64,000 nucleotides of DNA from an uncultured Clostridia bacterium (GCA_946414315.1 CAMKNZ010000006.1:1-64000), one strand, 5' to 3'. Positions 1 through 8,956 are shown, counted from the stretch's first letter. Translations and numbers: made by a program. The notes: generated by a model from the letters alone, not told the origin.

Positions 1-55
1 AGCAACATGAGCGGAACGATTGCGGTGAGGAACACGTACAGCCAGGGCAGCCTGA
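1..55 (+). repeat. Direct repeat copy 1 within pilin gene
   Basis: These 55 bases are identical to bases 295-349, 294 bp (98 codons) downstream in the same frame. They encode the module junction containing SNMSGTIAV and RNTYSQGSL. The identity extends to synonymous positions, which points to recent duplication or gene conversion. Confidence 0.9.
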
Positions 56-1086
56 CGATCACAAAGAGCGCAAGCGGCCTTGTGGGAGACGATGTAGTAC
101 CTGCCGGCACAACGTTCACAGTGAAGACAGGCAACGAAACATACGCGAGCTTCACATACGGCGACATGACCAACGGCAGCTATACGCTGACCGGAGTGCC
201 GATCGACGCGACATACAGTGTGGAAGAGAGCGGAGCAGCGGTAACGGGTTACAAGCTGGAAACTGAAATCGGCAACGCAGTGGAGCTGAGCAGCAGCAAC
301 ATGAGCGGAACGATTGCGGTGAGGAACACGTACAGCCAGGGCAGCCTGAAAATTAAAAAGACGTTCAGCGGGCTGAAAGATGGAGATAAGGTCCCGGGTG
401 GTACCACATTTGTTGTGAAGCAGAAGATTGGAAACGGGAATGAAACAGAGTTTGCAACATTCAAGTATTCTCAGATGACTGACGGTATCTATACGATAAA
501 CAATGTTCCCGTTGACGCAACGTACAGTGTTGTAGAAAGCGGTGCTGATGTCAGATGGTACAGCCTGCAGACAACAATTGGTAGTCCGGTAACGCTAACC
601 AGTGAAAATACAAGTGATGAAATCGAAGTAAAGAATGAATACACCCGGAAAACATCAACAATCGATGTTACCAAGATTGTTTCCGGTAACATGGGAGATC
701 AAACAGCAGATTTCACTTTCACTGCAACATTTACCTATACTGACGGAACAACCAGCTCAGAGCCGTTTACCCTGAAACATGGCGGACTGAAGAAATTTGA
801 AGGTGTTGAGTGGGGAACAAAGATTACGATTCAGGAAACCAAAGCAGATGGTTACGAAACCAGTGTAGGACTGGGAGCCGATGATCCAGAGACAGGAGCA
901 ACGGCAACGATTAATCCTGTAGAGAATCAGTACTATAAGGTTACCTTCAAAAATAATCGTGAGGTAGAGATTGATACCGGTGTTCCGACGGAATCCAAAC
1001 CTTATCTGCTCCTGTTGGGTCTGATCCCGCTGGCAGGATTCGGCGCGGTGATGATGTCCAGGAGGAGAAGAAAGGAGGAAGAATGA
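1..1086 (+). CDS. Cna-B-type pilin/adhesin, 5' end outside window
   Basis: The reading frame is already open at base 1, so the N-terminus and signal peptide lie upstream. The visible 361 residues are tandem beta-sandwich modules of the Cna-B/DUF5979 kind, with recurring GTTF and DATYSV-ESG signatures about 98 residues apart, and a final module of a different Cna-B type. The C-terminus is a cell-wall sorting signal: IDTGV in place of LPXTG, then a hydrophobic helix and an RRRRKEEE tail. It is probably a surface-anchored pilus subunit processed by the class B sortase encoded downstream. The stop overlaps the next start (ATGA), suggesting translational coupling. The first two modules share an exact 55-bp block, while the third is divergent and lower in GC. 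Confidence 0.85.
   Translation, partial: SNMSGTIAVRNTYSQGSLTITKSASGLVGDDVVPAGTTFTVKTGNETYASFTYGDMTNGSYTLTGVPIDATYSVEESGAAVTGYKLETEIGNAVELSSSNMSGTIAVRNTYSQGSLKIKKTFSGLKDGDKVPGGTTFVVKQKIGNGNETEFATFKYSQMTDGIYTINNVPVDATYSVVESGADVRWYSLQTTIGSPVTLTSENTSDEIEVKNEYTRKTSTIDVTKIVSGNMGDQTADFTFTATFTYTDGTTSSEPFTLKHGGLKKFEGVEWGTKITIQETKADGYETSVGLGADDPETGATATINPVENQYYKVTFKNNREVEIDTGVPTESKPYLLLLGLIPLAGFGAVMMSRRRRKEEE
295..349 (+). repeat. Direct repeat copy 2 within pilin gene
   Basis: Exact copy of bases 1-55 in the same frame. Downstream of this copy the module sequence diverges from the first, so the repeat marks the boundary of the recently duplicated block. Confidence 0.9.
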
Positions 1087-1304
1087 GCGAGCAGGTTCAT
1101 TTTCCTCCCGAGCAGGAAGAAAAGATTGCCGGATTCCTGCAAAAGGTAAAATTCCGCAAGCAAATCTTTGGCGGTGTATCCGAAAAGGATGTCTGGACAA
1201 AGATTCGTGAGCTGAATGAGATGTACAGGCAGGCATTACTTGCTGAGCGGATCCGCTATGACGCGCTGATCGCTGAGCACGACCTGAAGAAAAAGGGGGA
1301 ATAG
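1083..1304 (+). CDS. Small hypothetical protein of the pilus operon
   Basis: A 73-residue, highly charged, helical-looking protein without signal peptide or membrane segment. The start ATG overlaps the preceding stop as ATGA, and an AGGAGGAAGA ribosome binding site sits in the tail of the pilin gene, so translation is probably coupled. I do not recognise a family. Its position between a pilin and the SipA-like gene suggests a cytoplasmic accessory role, but no motif supports a specific function. Confidence 0.75.
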   Translation: MSEQVHFPPEQEEKIAGFLQKVKFRKQIFGGVSEKDVWTKIRELNEMYRQALLAERIRYDALIAEHDLKKKGE

Positions 1305-1404
1305 CGTATGGCTGCCTGGAACATCAGAGCACCTGACGAAAGGGGGAATTCGGATAGCGGGTGAAGCAAGCATTGAGCAGGTAATCGCACGGCGAAGAGC
1401 ACGT

Positions 1405-1911
1405 GTGATTACCCGGGCGGGCTACCGCAGGCTTGCGGTTCGCCTAATCTATCTGGCAGTGATTTGCTATCTGCTGTTTACGTACTGCTTTCTGATCACG
1501 CAGTGCCACGGACAGGATATGTTTCCCGCAATGAAAGACGGGGATCTGTGTGTGGTGTACCGTGTACAGACACAGAGGTTGTTCGGAGAGAAGATCGTAG
1601 CAGATGATATCATTGCCTACAAGACCGATGGGAAGAGAGCCTTCGGGCGGGTAGTAGCTGTTGCCGGGGATGTGGTGATGCTCAGCGACAGCGGTTCCCT
1701 GATGGTCAACGGGCTTACCGAGGGCGGAAACATCCTGTTTCCGACATATGCTCTGGGTGAGCTGGAATACCCCTATCGGGTTCCGGAAGGATGTGTGTTC
1801 GTACTTGGCGATTACCGCGTAAATACGAAAGACAGCCGGATTCTGGGACCGATTCCCCTGGAAAGCGTCGAAGGCAAACTGATCACCATTTTGCGCAGAC
1901 GCGAACTATAA
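1405..1911 (+). CDS. SipA-like, probably non-catalytic signal peptidase I homologue (pilin chaperone)
   Basis: This is an S26 signal peptidase fold: one N-terminal membrane helix (about residues 12-32), box B-like GQDMFPAM, then the GRVVAVAGD and LGDYR blocks. The catalytic Ser of the usual SM-P motif is Asp38, and the usual Lys of KRV is Gly81. The same two substitutions are described for streptococcal SipA, a catalytically incompetent homologue needed for pilus assembly. The neighbours (FctA-like pilin, class B sortase) match that setting, so I infer a chaperone role rather than proteolysis. The GTG at 1405 is the first conventional start, but the frame stays open upstream and reads plausibly from an ATA at 1354, seven bases after AGGGGG. 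Confidence 0.8.
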   Translation: MITRAGYRRLAVRLIYLAVICYLLFTYCFLITQCHGQDMFPAMKDGDLCVVYRVQTQRLFGEKIVADDIIAYKTDGKRAFGRVVAVAGDVVMLSDSGSLMVNGLTEGGNILFPTYALGELEYPYRVPEGCVFVLGDYRVNTKDSRILGPIPLESVEGKLITILRRREL

Positions 1912-1967
1912 CATGGTTGTTACCCTGGAAAAGGGTGAACATAATAATGAATGGAGGAACATAACAA

Positions 1968-3050
1968 ATGAAAAAACTGTTAGCAATCCTGCTGGCCCTG
2001 ATGATGGTGCTGGTGAGTGTGGCGGCTCTGGCTGACGATGGACAACCGGCAACAAATCCGGTAACAGAGCCGACGACCGCAGATGATGAAGGCGGAAACG
2101 ATACAGGAAACGCTGCGAGCGCTCCTATAACAAATGGTCAGTCTGCGACTACAGCACAAGTTATTACCATTAAGAAACAGTATTCTTTCGATGTTACTGA
2201 TAATGCGACTATTCCTGCTGACGAAATCACTTTTACGGTTGGAAAAGGCACGGTAACTGATGCTACAACAGTGACAACAGCACCTGCTGTTACCATTGAC
2301 AAAATCACTATTGCTGAAGCCGCGATTACAGCAGAAACGAAAGATTATGATCTGAAGATTAATCTTCCGGCTTACACTGAAGTTGGTGTCTACGAATATG
2401 CTGTCACGGAGAATGCTGGAACAGTGGTTGGTGTGACTTATACGCCAAACGAGTATGTTCTGAAAGTGACAGTTGTTCGCGATAAAAATGAAAATCTGAT
2501 TCTTGGCGGTATTGCTCTTCGGGAAAAAGGTGAGGGAAAGCCGAAGACCGATACAATTGAGAACAGCTATGCTGGTGGTGACCTGACGGTCAGTAAAACG
2601 GTAACTGGCAACATGGGTGATCGCAGTAAGGAATGGACATTCAAAGTCACTTTCACTACTGAGAAGGACATGACAGTCGGAAACACGATCAAGTACACGC
2701 CTGTTGGCGCTACAACAGCAACTGCAATTGCCGCCGGGTGGACCGGAAGCACGGAGGTTAACATTACACTCAAGCATGGTCAGAGTGTGAAGTTTGAAAA
2801 CCTTCCTGTCGGAATCAAATACACTGTCGTAGAAACCAATAAAGATTCTTCTTATGATATCGATGGAGAAGTTGAAACTGCTACAGCTTTAACTGCTGAA
2901 GAACAAAGCGCAGAGGTTGAAGTAGTCAACAGCAAGACCATCACAATCGACACCGGCGTAACGCTGGACAGCACGGTCTACATGCTGATCATGGCTCTGG
3001 CCCTGGCCGGATTCGTGGTGCTGAAGATTCGCCGTCGGGAAGACTATTGA
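1968..3050 (+). CDS. FctA-like major pilin with sortase signal
   Basis: A 360-residue secreted pilin with a strong RBS (GGAGG) and a signal peptide ending near ALA-DD (residues 1-22). A Thr-rich linker is followed by an FctA/Spy0128-type domain (about 50-195, ending in the typical YTPNEYVLKV strand), then a Cna-B domain (about 205-320). The C-terminus has IDTGV, a hydrophobic segment and KIRRRED. The IDTGV sorting motif is shared with the pilin at the left edge, so one sortase probably handles both. Such domains usually carry Lys-Asn isopeptide bonds, but the individual residues were not assigned here. By analogy with streptococcal FCT loci this would be the shaft subunit. Confidence 0.88.
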   Translation: MKKLLAILLALMMVLVSVAALADDGQPATNPVTEPTTADDEGGNDTGNAASAPITNGQSATTAQVITIKKQYSFDVTDNATIPADEITFTVGKGTVTDATTVTTAPAVTIDKITIAEAAITAETKDYDLKINLPAYTEVGVYEYAVTENAGTVVGVTYTPNEYVLKVTVVRDKNENLILGGIALREKGEGKPKTDTIENSYAGGDLTVSKTVTGNMGDRSKEWTFKVTFTTEKDMTVGNTIKYTPVGATTATAIAAGWTGSTEVNITLKHGQSVKFENLPVGIKYTVVETNKDSSYDIDGEVETATALTAEEQSAEVEVVNSKTITIDTGVTLDSTVYMLIMALALAGFVVLKIRRREDY

Positions 3051-3065
3051 TTCTTCTCTGAACGG

Positions 3066-3101
3066 GACTGAATGAATTGGTTCATGGCTGAAGATTCAGT
3101 C
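3066..3101 (+). other. Intercistronic hairpin after major pilin
   Basis: GACTGAAT (3066-3073) pairs with ATTCAGTC (3094-3101). No U-run follows, so this is not a classical terminator. It may be an mRNA stability or processing element that lowers sortase expression relative to pilin. Confidence 0.35.
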
Positions 3102-3102
3102 A

Positions 3103-4266
3103 TTGACCGAAAACATCCCTGAGGATCAGGGACCGGAGGGTTTCTACACTCCGGTCCCCTCCCGGGGGATTTGCAAGGAGACGGAAACGGAAATGGGACG
3201 GAAACTGCTGCATCTGCTGAACGGGCTGATTACCTGTGCGGTTGTTGCGGCGCTGGTGCTTGCAGGCGCCTACGCGGGATATGCGCTGTGGGATAACCAG
3301 CAGGTTTATAACGCGGCGGAGACTTCCTTATCTGAGATGAAGGAGATTCGCGCGGCTTTGGGTATGCCGTCCACTGTTTCCGCCCTGACTGAGCTGCTGG
3401 AGGAAAACCGGGTCGCCCGGAAGGCAAAGGCTGAAGCAACCGCAACGCCGATCCCGGAGATGACGGCAGCTCCTGCCAAATCCGCCCCTGCTGCGGCAGA
3501 CACAGCTCCCGCGCCGGCAGCTGAAACAACGGTATCAGCTGCGGAAACCGCTAACAACGGGACGACGACTACGGTGTCAGATGGAACGAAGGAAACCGCC
3601 GTGACATCGGCACCGGAACCGGAAGCATCGTCTGAGACAGCAGCACCGGCACCGACAGCGACAGCGACCGAGGAGCCGGCTGACGATTCGCTGTTCGGGC
3701 AGCTGAAAGCGATCAACGAGGATATTACCGCCTGGATTACGATGCCCGGAACGGCAATCGATTATCCGGTATTACAGGGAAATACCAATTACAGTTATAT
3801 CAACACGGACGTATACGGAAACTTCGCACTGGCCGGGAGCATCTTCCTGGACTCCCGCAACAAAGAAGACTATACTGATATCTACAGCCTCCTGTACGGG
3901 CACAACATGGCGCAGCACAAGATGTTCAGCGACGTAAACCTGTATAAGGAAGAGAACTTTTTCAACGAAAACACACTGGGCATGCTGCTTATGCCGGACG
4001 GCTGCCACATCCTGGAATCACTATCCATCATTGTGGTCCCGGCTTCCGACAGCGGTATGATGAATCCGGAAAACTGGAATCATCTGGACGGAGAGGGGAT
4101 TTACAGCCAGGTGCAGGAAAACGCGCTGTTTACCTGCGAGAAAGGACTGGAAGCCCTCCGGGGACTGGTCGATGCGGGCGAAACGCCCCGCCTGGTTGCC
4201 CTGAGCACCTGTTCAGATGAGTTTACTGACGCTCGAACGATCCTGCTCACACTGATGGATCCGTAA
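3103..4266 (+). CDS. Class B sortase (pilus polymerase)
   Basis: A membrane-anchored transpeptidase. After a cytoplasmic N-terminal tail there is one membrane helix (about residues 38-62), then a long Ala/Thr/Pro-rich spacer (about 100-200), then the sortase barrel. The catalytic residues are visible: His267 in LLYGHNM, Cys370 in LSTC and Arg378 in TDARTIL. The N-terminal membrane anchor and the LSTC spacing fit class B, the class that polymerises FctA-type pili in streptococci. The start is uncertain: TTG 3103 gives 387 residues, while the in-frame ATG at 3193 begins just before the membrane helix. Likely substrates are the IDTGV-tailed pilins encoded upstream. Confidence 0.9.
   Translation: MTENIPEDQGPEGFYTPVPSRGICKETETEMGRKLLHLLNGLITCAVVAALVLAGAYAGYALWDNQQVYNAAETSLSEMKEIRAALGMPSTVSALTELLEENRVARKAKAEATATPIPEMTAAPAKSAPAAADTAPAPAAETTVSAAETANNGTTTTVSDGTKETAVTSAPEPEASSETAAPAPTATATEEPADDSLFGQLKAINEDITAWITMPGTAIDYPVLQGNTNYSYINTDVYGNFALAGSIFLDSRNKEDYTDIYSLLYGHNMAQHKMFSDVNLYKEENFFNENTLGMLLMPDGCHILESLSIIVVPASDSGMMNPENWNHLDGEGIYSQVQENALFTCEKGLEALRGLVDAGETPRLVALSTCSDEFTDARTILLTLMDP
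3130..3157 (+). other. Perfect 9-bp hairpin near sortase 5' end
   Basis: GGACCGGAG (3130-3138) and CTCCGGTCC (3149-3157) flank a 10-nt loop. If translation starts at ATG 3193 this hairpin sits in the leader. If it starts at TTG 3103 it is within the coding region. No U-run follows. Confidence 0.5.
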
Positions 4267-4322
4267 CAACAGACAGCAGTTTGCATAGATTGAAAAATGA
4301 TCCCAGAATCGGAGGAATGGCA

Positions 4323-6824
4323 ATGCGTACGAAAATGAAGTGGCTGGCAGCAATCGGAATGATCATGATCCTGCTGCTCACCGTCTGCGCCGCAACGGCG
4401 GAGGGAGTATCGGAAACGCTGCAGGTTTCGATTTCCACGAAAGGCACGCCGCCTGAAACACCGGAAACCTACACCGTGCGCCTGACCGCGGACGGAGATT
4501 TTCCCATGCCCGCAGGTTATCAAACCGGGGCGGACGGAAAATATGCCGACCTGACAATCACCGGCGCCGCCAGCAAGTCCTTCCCGACGATCGCGTATGA
4601 ACGGCCGGGCATCTATACCTATACCGTGAAGCAGATTCCCGGTACAGCTGAAGGCGTGACATACGACAGCAGCGTATACGACGTCAAGGTGCAGGTCTAC
4701 AACAATGAGGCGGGGACCGGCTTCGAGATTGCTACGGCGATCCGCAAGCAGGGGAGCACCGAGAAAACTCCGATCAGGTTTGTCAATATCTATCCGGTGG
4801 AGCTGATCAGCAAAACCGTGACAAAGAACTGGGACGACGCGGACAATCAGGACGGGATCCGTCCGGATGAACTGACCGCCACCCTGAAAAGCAGCGAGGG
4901 GATGGACCCGGTTACTGTGACACTGAACGCAGAAAACAAATGGACGGCGACAGTCGAAAAACTGCCCAGGTTCAAAGAAGATACGCGGGACGAGATCACC
5001 TATACCTGGACAGAAGGGAAATATCCCGATCCATATTCCTACGTGAGCACCGTTACAGAAAACAACGTGACAACCATTACCAACCGCCACGTTCCGTATA
5101 CGACTGAAGCCAGCGTCGAGAAGATCTGGGACGACGCAAACAACCAGGACGGCATCCGCCCGAAGGGAGAAACGGTCGTACGCGTGACGCTGCTGGCCGA
5201 CGGTGTTGAAAAGCAGAAGGTATATCTGAGCGAAGCGAACGAATGGAAAGCGACGGTCACCGGACTGCCGAAGAATGAAAAAGGCAAAGCAATCGAATAC
5301 ACCTGGAAAGAAGACAGCACGACCGTCGGTTATGCGCTGACCGGTAATGCGACCAGCGGACAGCTGACCACACTGGTTAACACCCATGTTACGGAGAAGA
5401 CGACCGCGACGATCGTCAAGAGCTGGGACGACGGCGACAACCAGGACGGCATCCGGCCTGAATCCATCGAGATGACGCTGTCCAACGGCACGAAAGTGAC
5501 ACTGAATGCGGACAACAACTGGCGCGCTACCGTCGAAAACCTTCCCAGGTTTGAAAATGGCAAAGAGATCGACTATACCTGGAAGGAAGGGCAGATGCCG
5601 GCCGGGTATACACTGACGGACAACAGCGCGGACGGAACGATCACGACCATCACCAATACGCATACGCCCGAGATGAAGAACGTCGAGATCAAAAAGGTCT
5701 GGGTGGACGAAGAAGACAAGGACGGCCTCCGGAAGCCGGTGACACTGGTGCTGACGGCATCTGCAAACCAGACGGCGGTTGCCACGTATACCTGGAAAGT
5801 GGAGGATGCGGATACGCTGACGCATACCTTCACAGTGCCGGTATACAACAAGGGCGTCGAACTGAAGTACACGGTGGATGAAGAGACGATTCCGGACGGC
5901 TACGTCAAGACGGTGGACAACAGTACTCTGACCGTGACCAACACCCATGAAGTGATTTCGGAGACCGTGGATATCCAGATCTCCAAGAGCTGGAACGACG
6001 ACAACAACCGGGACGGCGTACGGCCTGAGAACATCGTGATCCAGGTCATGCAGAACGGCAAGGAGTACAACACGGTTACCGTGAGGGGTACCGGCAACCT
6101 GTGGAGCTATACCATGACCGGCCTGCCGAAATATGATGAGAACCACGCAGAGTATGAGTATACGATTTCCGAGGGGAAGGTGCCCGGATACACTTCTGCG
6201 ATCCAGGGATTCGCGATTACCAATACCCACGCAATCGCGACCACTGCCCAGACGGTGACCAAGGTCTGGAATGACAATAACAATGCCAACCGTCCCGCAT
6301 CCGTCACAGTTACACTGAATGCAAACGGGAAAGCGGTCGGAACGGTGACATTGAATGCTGCGAATAACTGGACAGCCACCATTGACAATCTGCCTGTGAA
6401 CGAAAACGGCAAGGCGATTACCTATACCTGGACAGAGGGTGCGGTTGCCGGGTACAGGCTGAGCAACACAACGGTTACCGCTACTGCAGACGGAGACACC
6501 ACAACCCTGACCAATACACTCAATCCTGTTGCCAATCCCGTTCGTCACAGACTGCGGATCTACTATCGTTATCTGGACGGCAGTGAAGCTGCTCCGACAG
6601 TCGATGAGGAACACGCTGCTGGAGACAGGTATGACGTAGACAGTCCGAAGATCGAAGGATACAGGGCTTCCCAGGCCAATGTTAACGGAATTATGCCGAA
6701 CTACGATGTGGAGTATGTGGTTCTGTATCTGCCGGTTAAGGGAGTGTATGAAATCATTACCGATTATGATACTCCGTTGGGTATCGGGGATGTATACATC
6801 AACATCGGTGAATGTTTCGAGTAA
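4323..6824 (+). CDS. Large Cna-B repeat adhesin / pilus accessory protein
   Basis: ATG 4323 lies seven bases after GGAGG and opens a clear signal peptide (LLLTVCAATA). Then come an FctA-like N-terminal domain (about residues 30-160) and six Cna-B repeats, starting near residues 166, 266, 366, 458, 554 and 645. They carry variants of K-WDD-NNQDGIRP; the last has lost the DGI. A MucBP-like domain begins near residue 740. The C-terminus reads DYDTPLGIGDVYINIGECFE and has no LPXTG-like motif, hydrophobic helix or basic tail. The protein is probably an adhesin or tip subunit of the pilus encoded upstream, but its mode of attachment is not evident. Confidence 0.87.
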   Translation: MRTKMKWLAAIGMIMILLLTVCAATAEGVSETLQVSISTKGTPPETPETYTVRLTADGDFPMPAGYQTGADGKYADLTITGAASKSFPTIAYERPGIYTYTVKQIPGTAEGVTYDSSVYDVKVQVYNNEAGTGFEIATAIRKQGSTEKTPIRFVNIYPVELISKTVTKNWDDADNQDGIRPDELTATLKSSEGMDPVTVTLNAENKWTATVEKLPRFKEDTRDEITYTWTEGKYPDPYSYVSTVTENNVTTITNRHVPYTTEASVEKIWDDANNQDGIRPKGETVVRVTLLADGVEKQKVYLSEANEWKATVTGLPKNEKGKAIEYTWKEDSTTVGYALTGNATSGQLTTLVNTHVTEKTTATIVKSWDDGDNQDGIRPESIEMTLSNGTKVTLNADNNWRATVENLPRFENGKEIDYTWKEGQMPAGYTLTDNSADGTITTITNTHTPEMKNVEIKKVWVDEEDKDGLRKPVTLVLTASANQTAVATYTWKVEDADTLTHTFTVPVYNKGVELKYTVDEETIPDGYVKTVDNSTLTVTNTHEVISETVDIQISKSWNDDNNRDGVRPENIVIQVMQNGKEYNTVTVRGTGNLWSYTMTGLPKYDENHAEYEYTISEGKVPGYTSAIQGFAITNTHAIATTAQTVTKVWNDNNNANRPASVTVTLNANGKAVGTVTLNAANNWTATIDNLPVNENGKAITYTWTEGAVAGYRLSNTTVTATADGDTTTLTNTLNPVANPVRHRLRIYYRYLDGSEAAPTVDEEHAAGDRYDVDSPKIEGYRASQANVNGIMPNYDVEYVVLYLPVKGVYEIITDYDTPLGIGDVYINIGECFE

Positions 6825-6901
6825 TCAATGGATCGCACGGTGACTGCATCACGGACGGTATCCTGTGAAGCGGATACAGTCTGCAATAAGGGGACGATAG
6901 A

Positions 6902-8842
6902 ATGAAAAGATTCATTTCTCTTCTGCTTGTAATGCTGCTGTTCTGTACTGCTGCGGTATCGGAAGAAGCAGCGGATAAACAGGATGCTCCTGTACCTAAC
7001 CGGCTGACGGTCGGGAATACGACTGCCATGCGCGGAGAGTTCTTCACCTCGCTGTGGGGAAACTCAACCAGCGATCTGGACGTGCGAGACCTGCTTCATG
7101 GCTACAATCTGGTCATGTGGGACGGCGAAAACGGCATGTTCCGTGAAGATCCGTCCGTTGTGAAGAACATTGTAGTGACAGAGAATGAAGACGGTGATCA
7201 GAGTTTTATACTGCTGCTGCAGGATGACCTGAGATATTCCAACGGTATTGCCATTAACGCGTGGGATTACGCTTTCTCCTATCTGTTCTCCATTTCTGCT
7301 GAAGTTGCAGAGATCGGCGGAACGCCCCGGCGTATGGAGCAGTTCCTGGGATACGAAGCATATGTATCTGGCCAGTCCAAGGTTCTGGAAGGCGTACACG
7401 TGGCCAATGATGACATGATTGTGATTACCATCAACCATGAGTACCTGCCGTTCTTCTATGAAATGGGATTGCTCTCCTGCAATCCGTATCCCATTTCTAT
7501 CATCGCTCCCGGCGTTACCGTCCGGGACGACGGGAACGGCGTCTATCTGGCCAATGAGGACGAAACGGTGCAGGAACCTTTGTTTACCGCTGAACTGCTG
7601 AAGGAAACCGTACTGGATCCTGAAAAAGGCTATATGTCTCATCCTTCCGTAGTTTCCGGCCCCTATACGCTGACCTCCTGGGACGGAGAGGTTGCGGAAT
7701 TCGCGATCAACCCGTACTATAAGGGAAACGCTGCCGGAGAGAAGCCGACCATCCCGACGCTGATCTATACCATGTCGCAGAATGAAACCGAGATGGAGGA
7801 CCTTCTTTCCGGTAAGTTTGGCCTGCTGAACAAGGTGACCCGTACCGATGTGATTACGAGCGGCATTGCGCAGGTTGGAAACGAACAACAAAATATCAAA
7901 ATGTCCAACTATCCGCGCTGCGGCCTGAGTTATATCAGTTTTGCTTGTGAAAAGGCCACCGTGTCCTCCGAAACCGTCCGTCAGGCCATCATCCGGTGCC
8001 TGGATCGGGAACAGCTGACTGCTGATTATACCGGAAACTACGGCGCTACGGTTCATGGATACTACGGTCTCGGCCAGTGGATGTACGGGGTGGCTGCCGG
8101 TACGATCGCTCCGCCGGTCACTCCGCCGGAAGATGAAAAAGACCAGAAAGCACAGGAGGAATATCTCGAAAAGCTCGCCGCTTTTGAGGAACTGAGCCTG
8201 GACAATCTGACCAAGTACACCCTGGATACGGAAACAGCTGCCAGCCTGCTGGAACAGGACGGATGGATCCTGAATGATGAAGGACTGCGCGAAAAAGACG
8301 GTGTCATCCTCGACCTGAAACTGATTTATCCCGAAGGCAATCAGATCAGGGAATATCTGGAAAAGAATTTCCAGGTGAACCTCGCACAGGCAGGCATCCG
8401 CCTGACGATGGAAGCGCTGCCCATGGGTGAGCTGCTGTCCCATTGGTACCGGCAGACGGAACGGGACGAAGACATGATCTACCTGGCCAGCAATTTTGAC
8501 CTTTTGTTTGATCCTTCCGTTTATTTCAACGATGAAGGAGAATGGGCATTTACCGGCCTGGCAGATGAACAGCTGTACGAAGAAGCCATCAGCATGCGGA
8601 AGACGGAGCCCAGCGATGTACTGACATATATTCAGCACTGGATTGCTTTCCAGGAACGCTTTAACCAGACGCTTCCGATGATTCCGCTTTACAGCAATAT
8701 CTATTTCGACTTCTATACCGGGTATCTGCAGAATTATCAGATCAGTCAGAATGCGACATGGGGTGAAGCAATCGTAGGCGCATATCTGTCGGCGGAAGAA
8801 CCTGCTGAAGAAGGGGAAGAGGAGCCGGATCTCGGAGAATAA
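6902..8842 (+). CDS. Family 5 extracytoplasmic solute-binding protein (oligopeptide type)
   Basis: A 646-residue protein with an N-terminal signal peptide (MKRFISLLLVMLLF) and an SBP_bac_5 (OppA/DppA-like) body, recognised from the DLLHGYNLV region, YSNGIAINAWDYAFS and the central VSGPYTLTSWDG segment. No good lipobox is visible, so membrane attachment is unclear. No permease or ATPase genes of an Opp system lie next to it, which makes it an orphan binding protein in this window. It follows the pilus adhesin by 77 bases and may share its transcript. The C-terminus is a Glu-rich tail, followed by a strong terminator. Confidence 0.8.
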   Translation: MKRFISLLLVMLLFCTAAVSEEAADKQDAPVPNRLTVGNTTAMRGEFFTSLWGNSTSDLDVRDLLHGYNLVMWDGENGMFREDPSVVKNIVVTENEDGDQSFILLLQDDLRYSNGIAINAWDYAFSYLFSISAEVAEIGGTPRRMEQFLGYEAYVSGQSKVLEGVHVANDDMIVITINHEYLPFFYEMGLLSCNPYPISIIAPGVTVRDDGNGVYLANEDETVQEPLFTAELLKETVLDPEKGYMSHPSVVSGPYTLTSWDGEVAEFAINPYYKGNAAGEKPTIPTLIYTMSQNETEMEDLLSGKFGLLNKVTRTDVITSGIAQVGNEQQNIKMSNYPRCGLSYISFACEKATVSSETVRQAIIRCLDREQLTADYTGNYGATVHGYYGLGQWMYGVAAGTIAPPVTPPEDEKDQKAQEEYLEKLAAFEELSLDNLTKYTLDTETAASLLEQDGWILNDEGLREKDGVILDLKLIYPEGNQIREYLEKNFQVNLAQAGIRLTMEALPMGELLSHWYRQTERDEDMIYLASNFDLLFDPSVYFNDEGEWAFTGLADEQLYEEAISMRKTEPSDVLTYIQHWIAFQERFNQTLPMIPLYSNIYFDFYTGYLQNYQISQNATWGEAIVGAYLSAEEPAEEGEEEPDLGE

Positions 8843-8881
8843 TCTGAAGCCCTGAATTCGTAGTAAAAACAACATAAAAAC

Positions 8882-8915
8882 CAGAAAATGCAGTCTTTGA
8901 GGACTGCATTTTCTG
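8882..8915 (+). terminator. Intrinsic terminator after solute-binding protein gene
   Basis: A perfect 14-bp stem (CAGAAAATGCAGTC with GACTGCATTTTCTG) and a 6-nt loop. The U-run is partly inside the stem. It probably closes the pilus and binding-protein transcription unit. Confidence 0.8.
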
Positions 8916-8956
8916 TGCTTTCTGTTTTGGGACAGCTTCTTATTCGAACTCGATAA

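Noticed and set aside
4101-6614. Very long minus-strand open frame opposite the Cna-B adhesin
   Set aside because: It is antisense to a well-supported gene, its translation is His/Arg/Cys-rich without domains, and it has no RBS. Codon bias of the true gene keeps it open.
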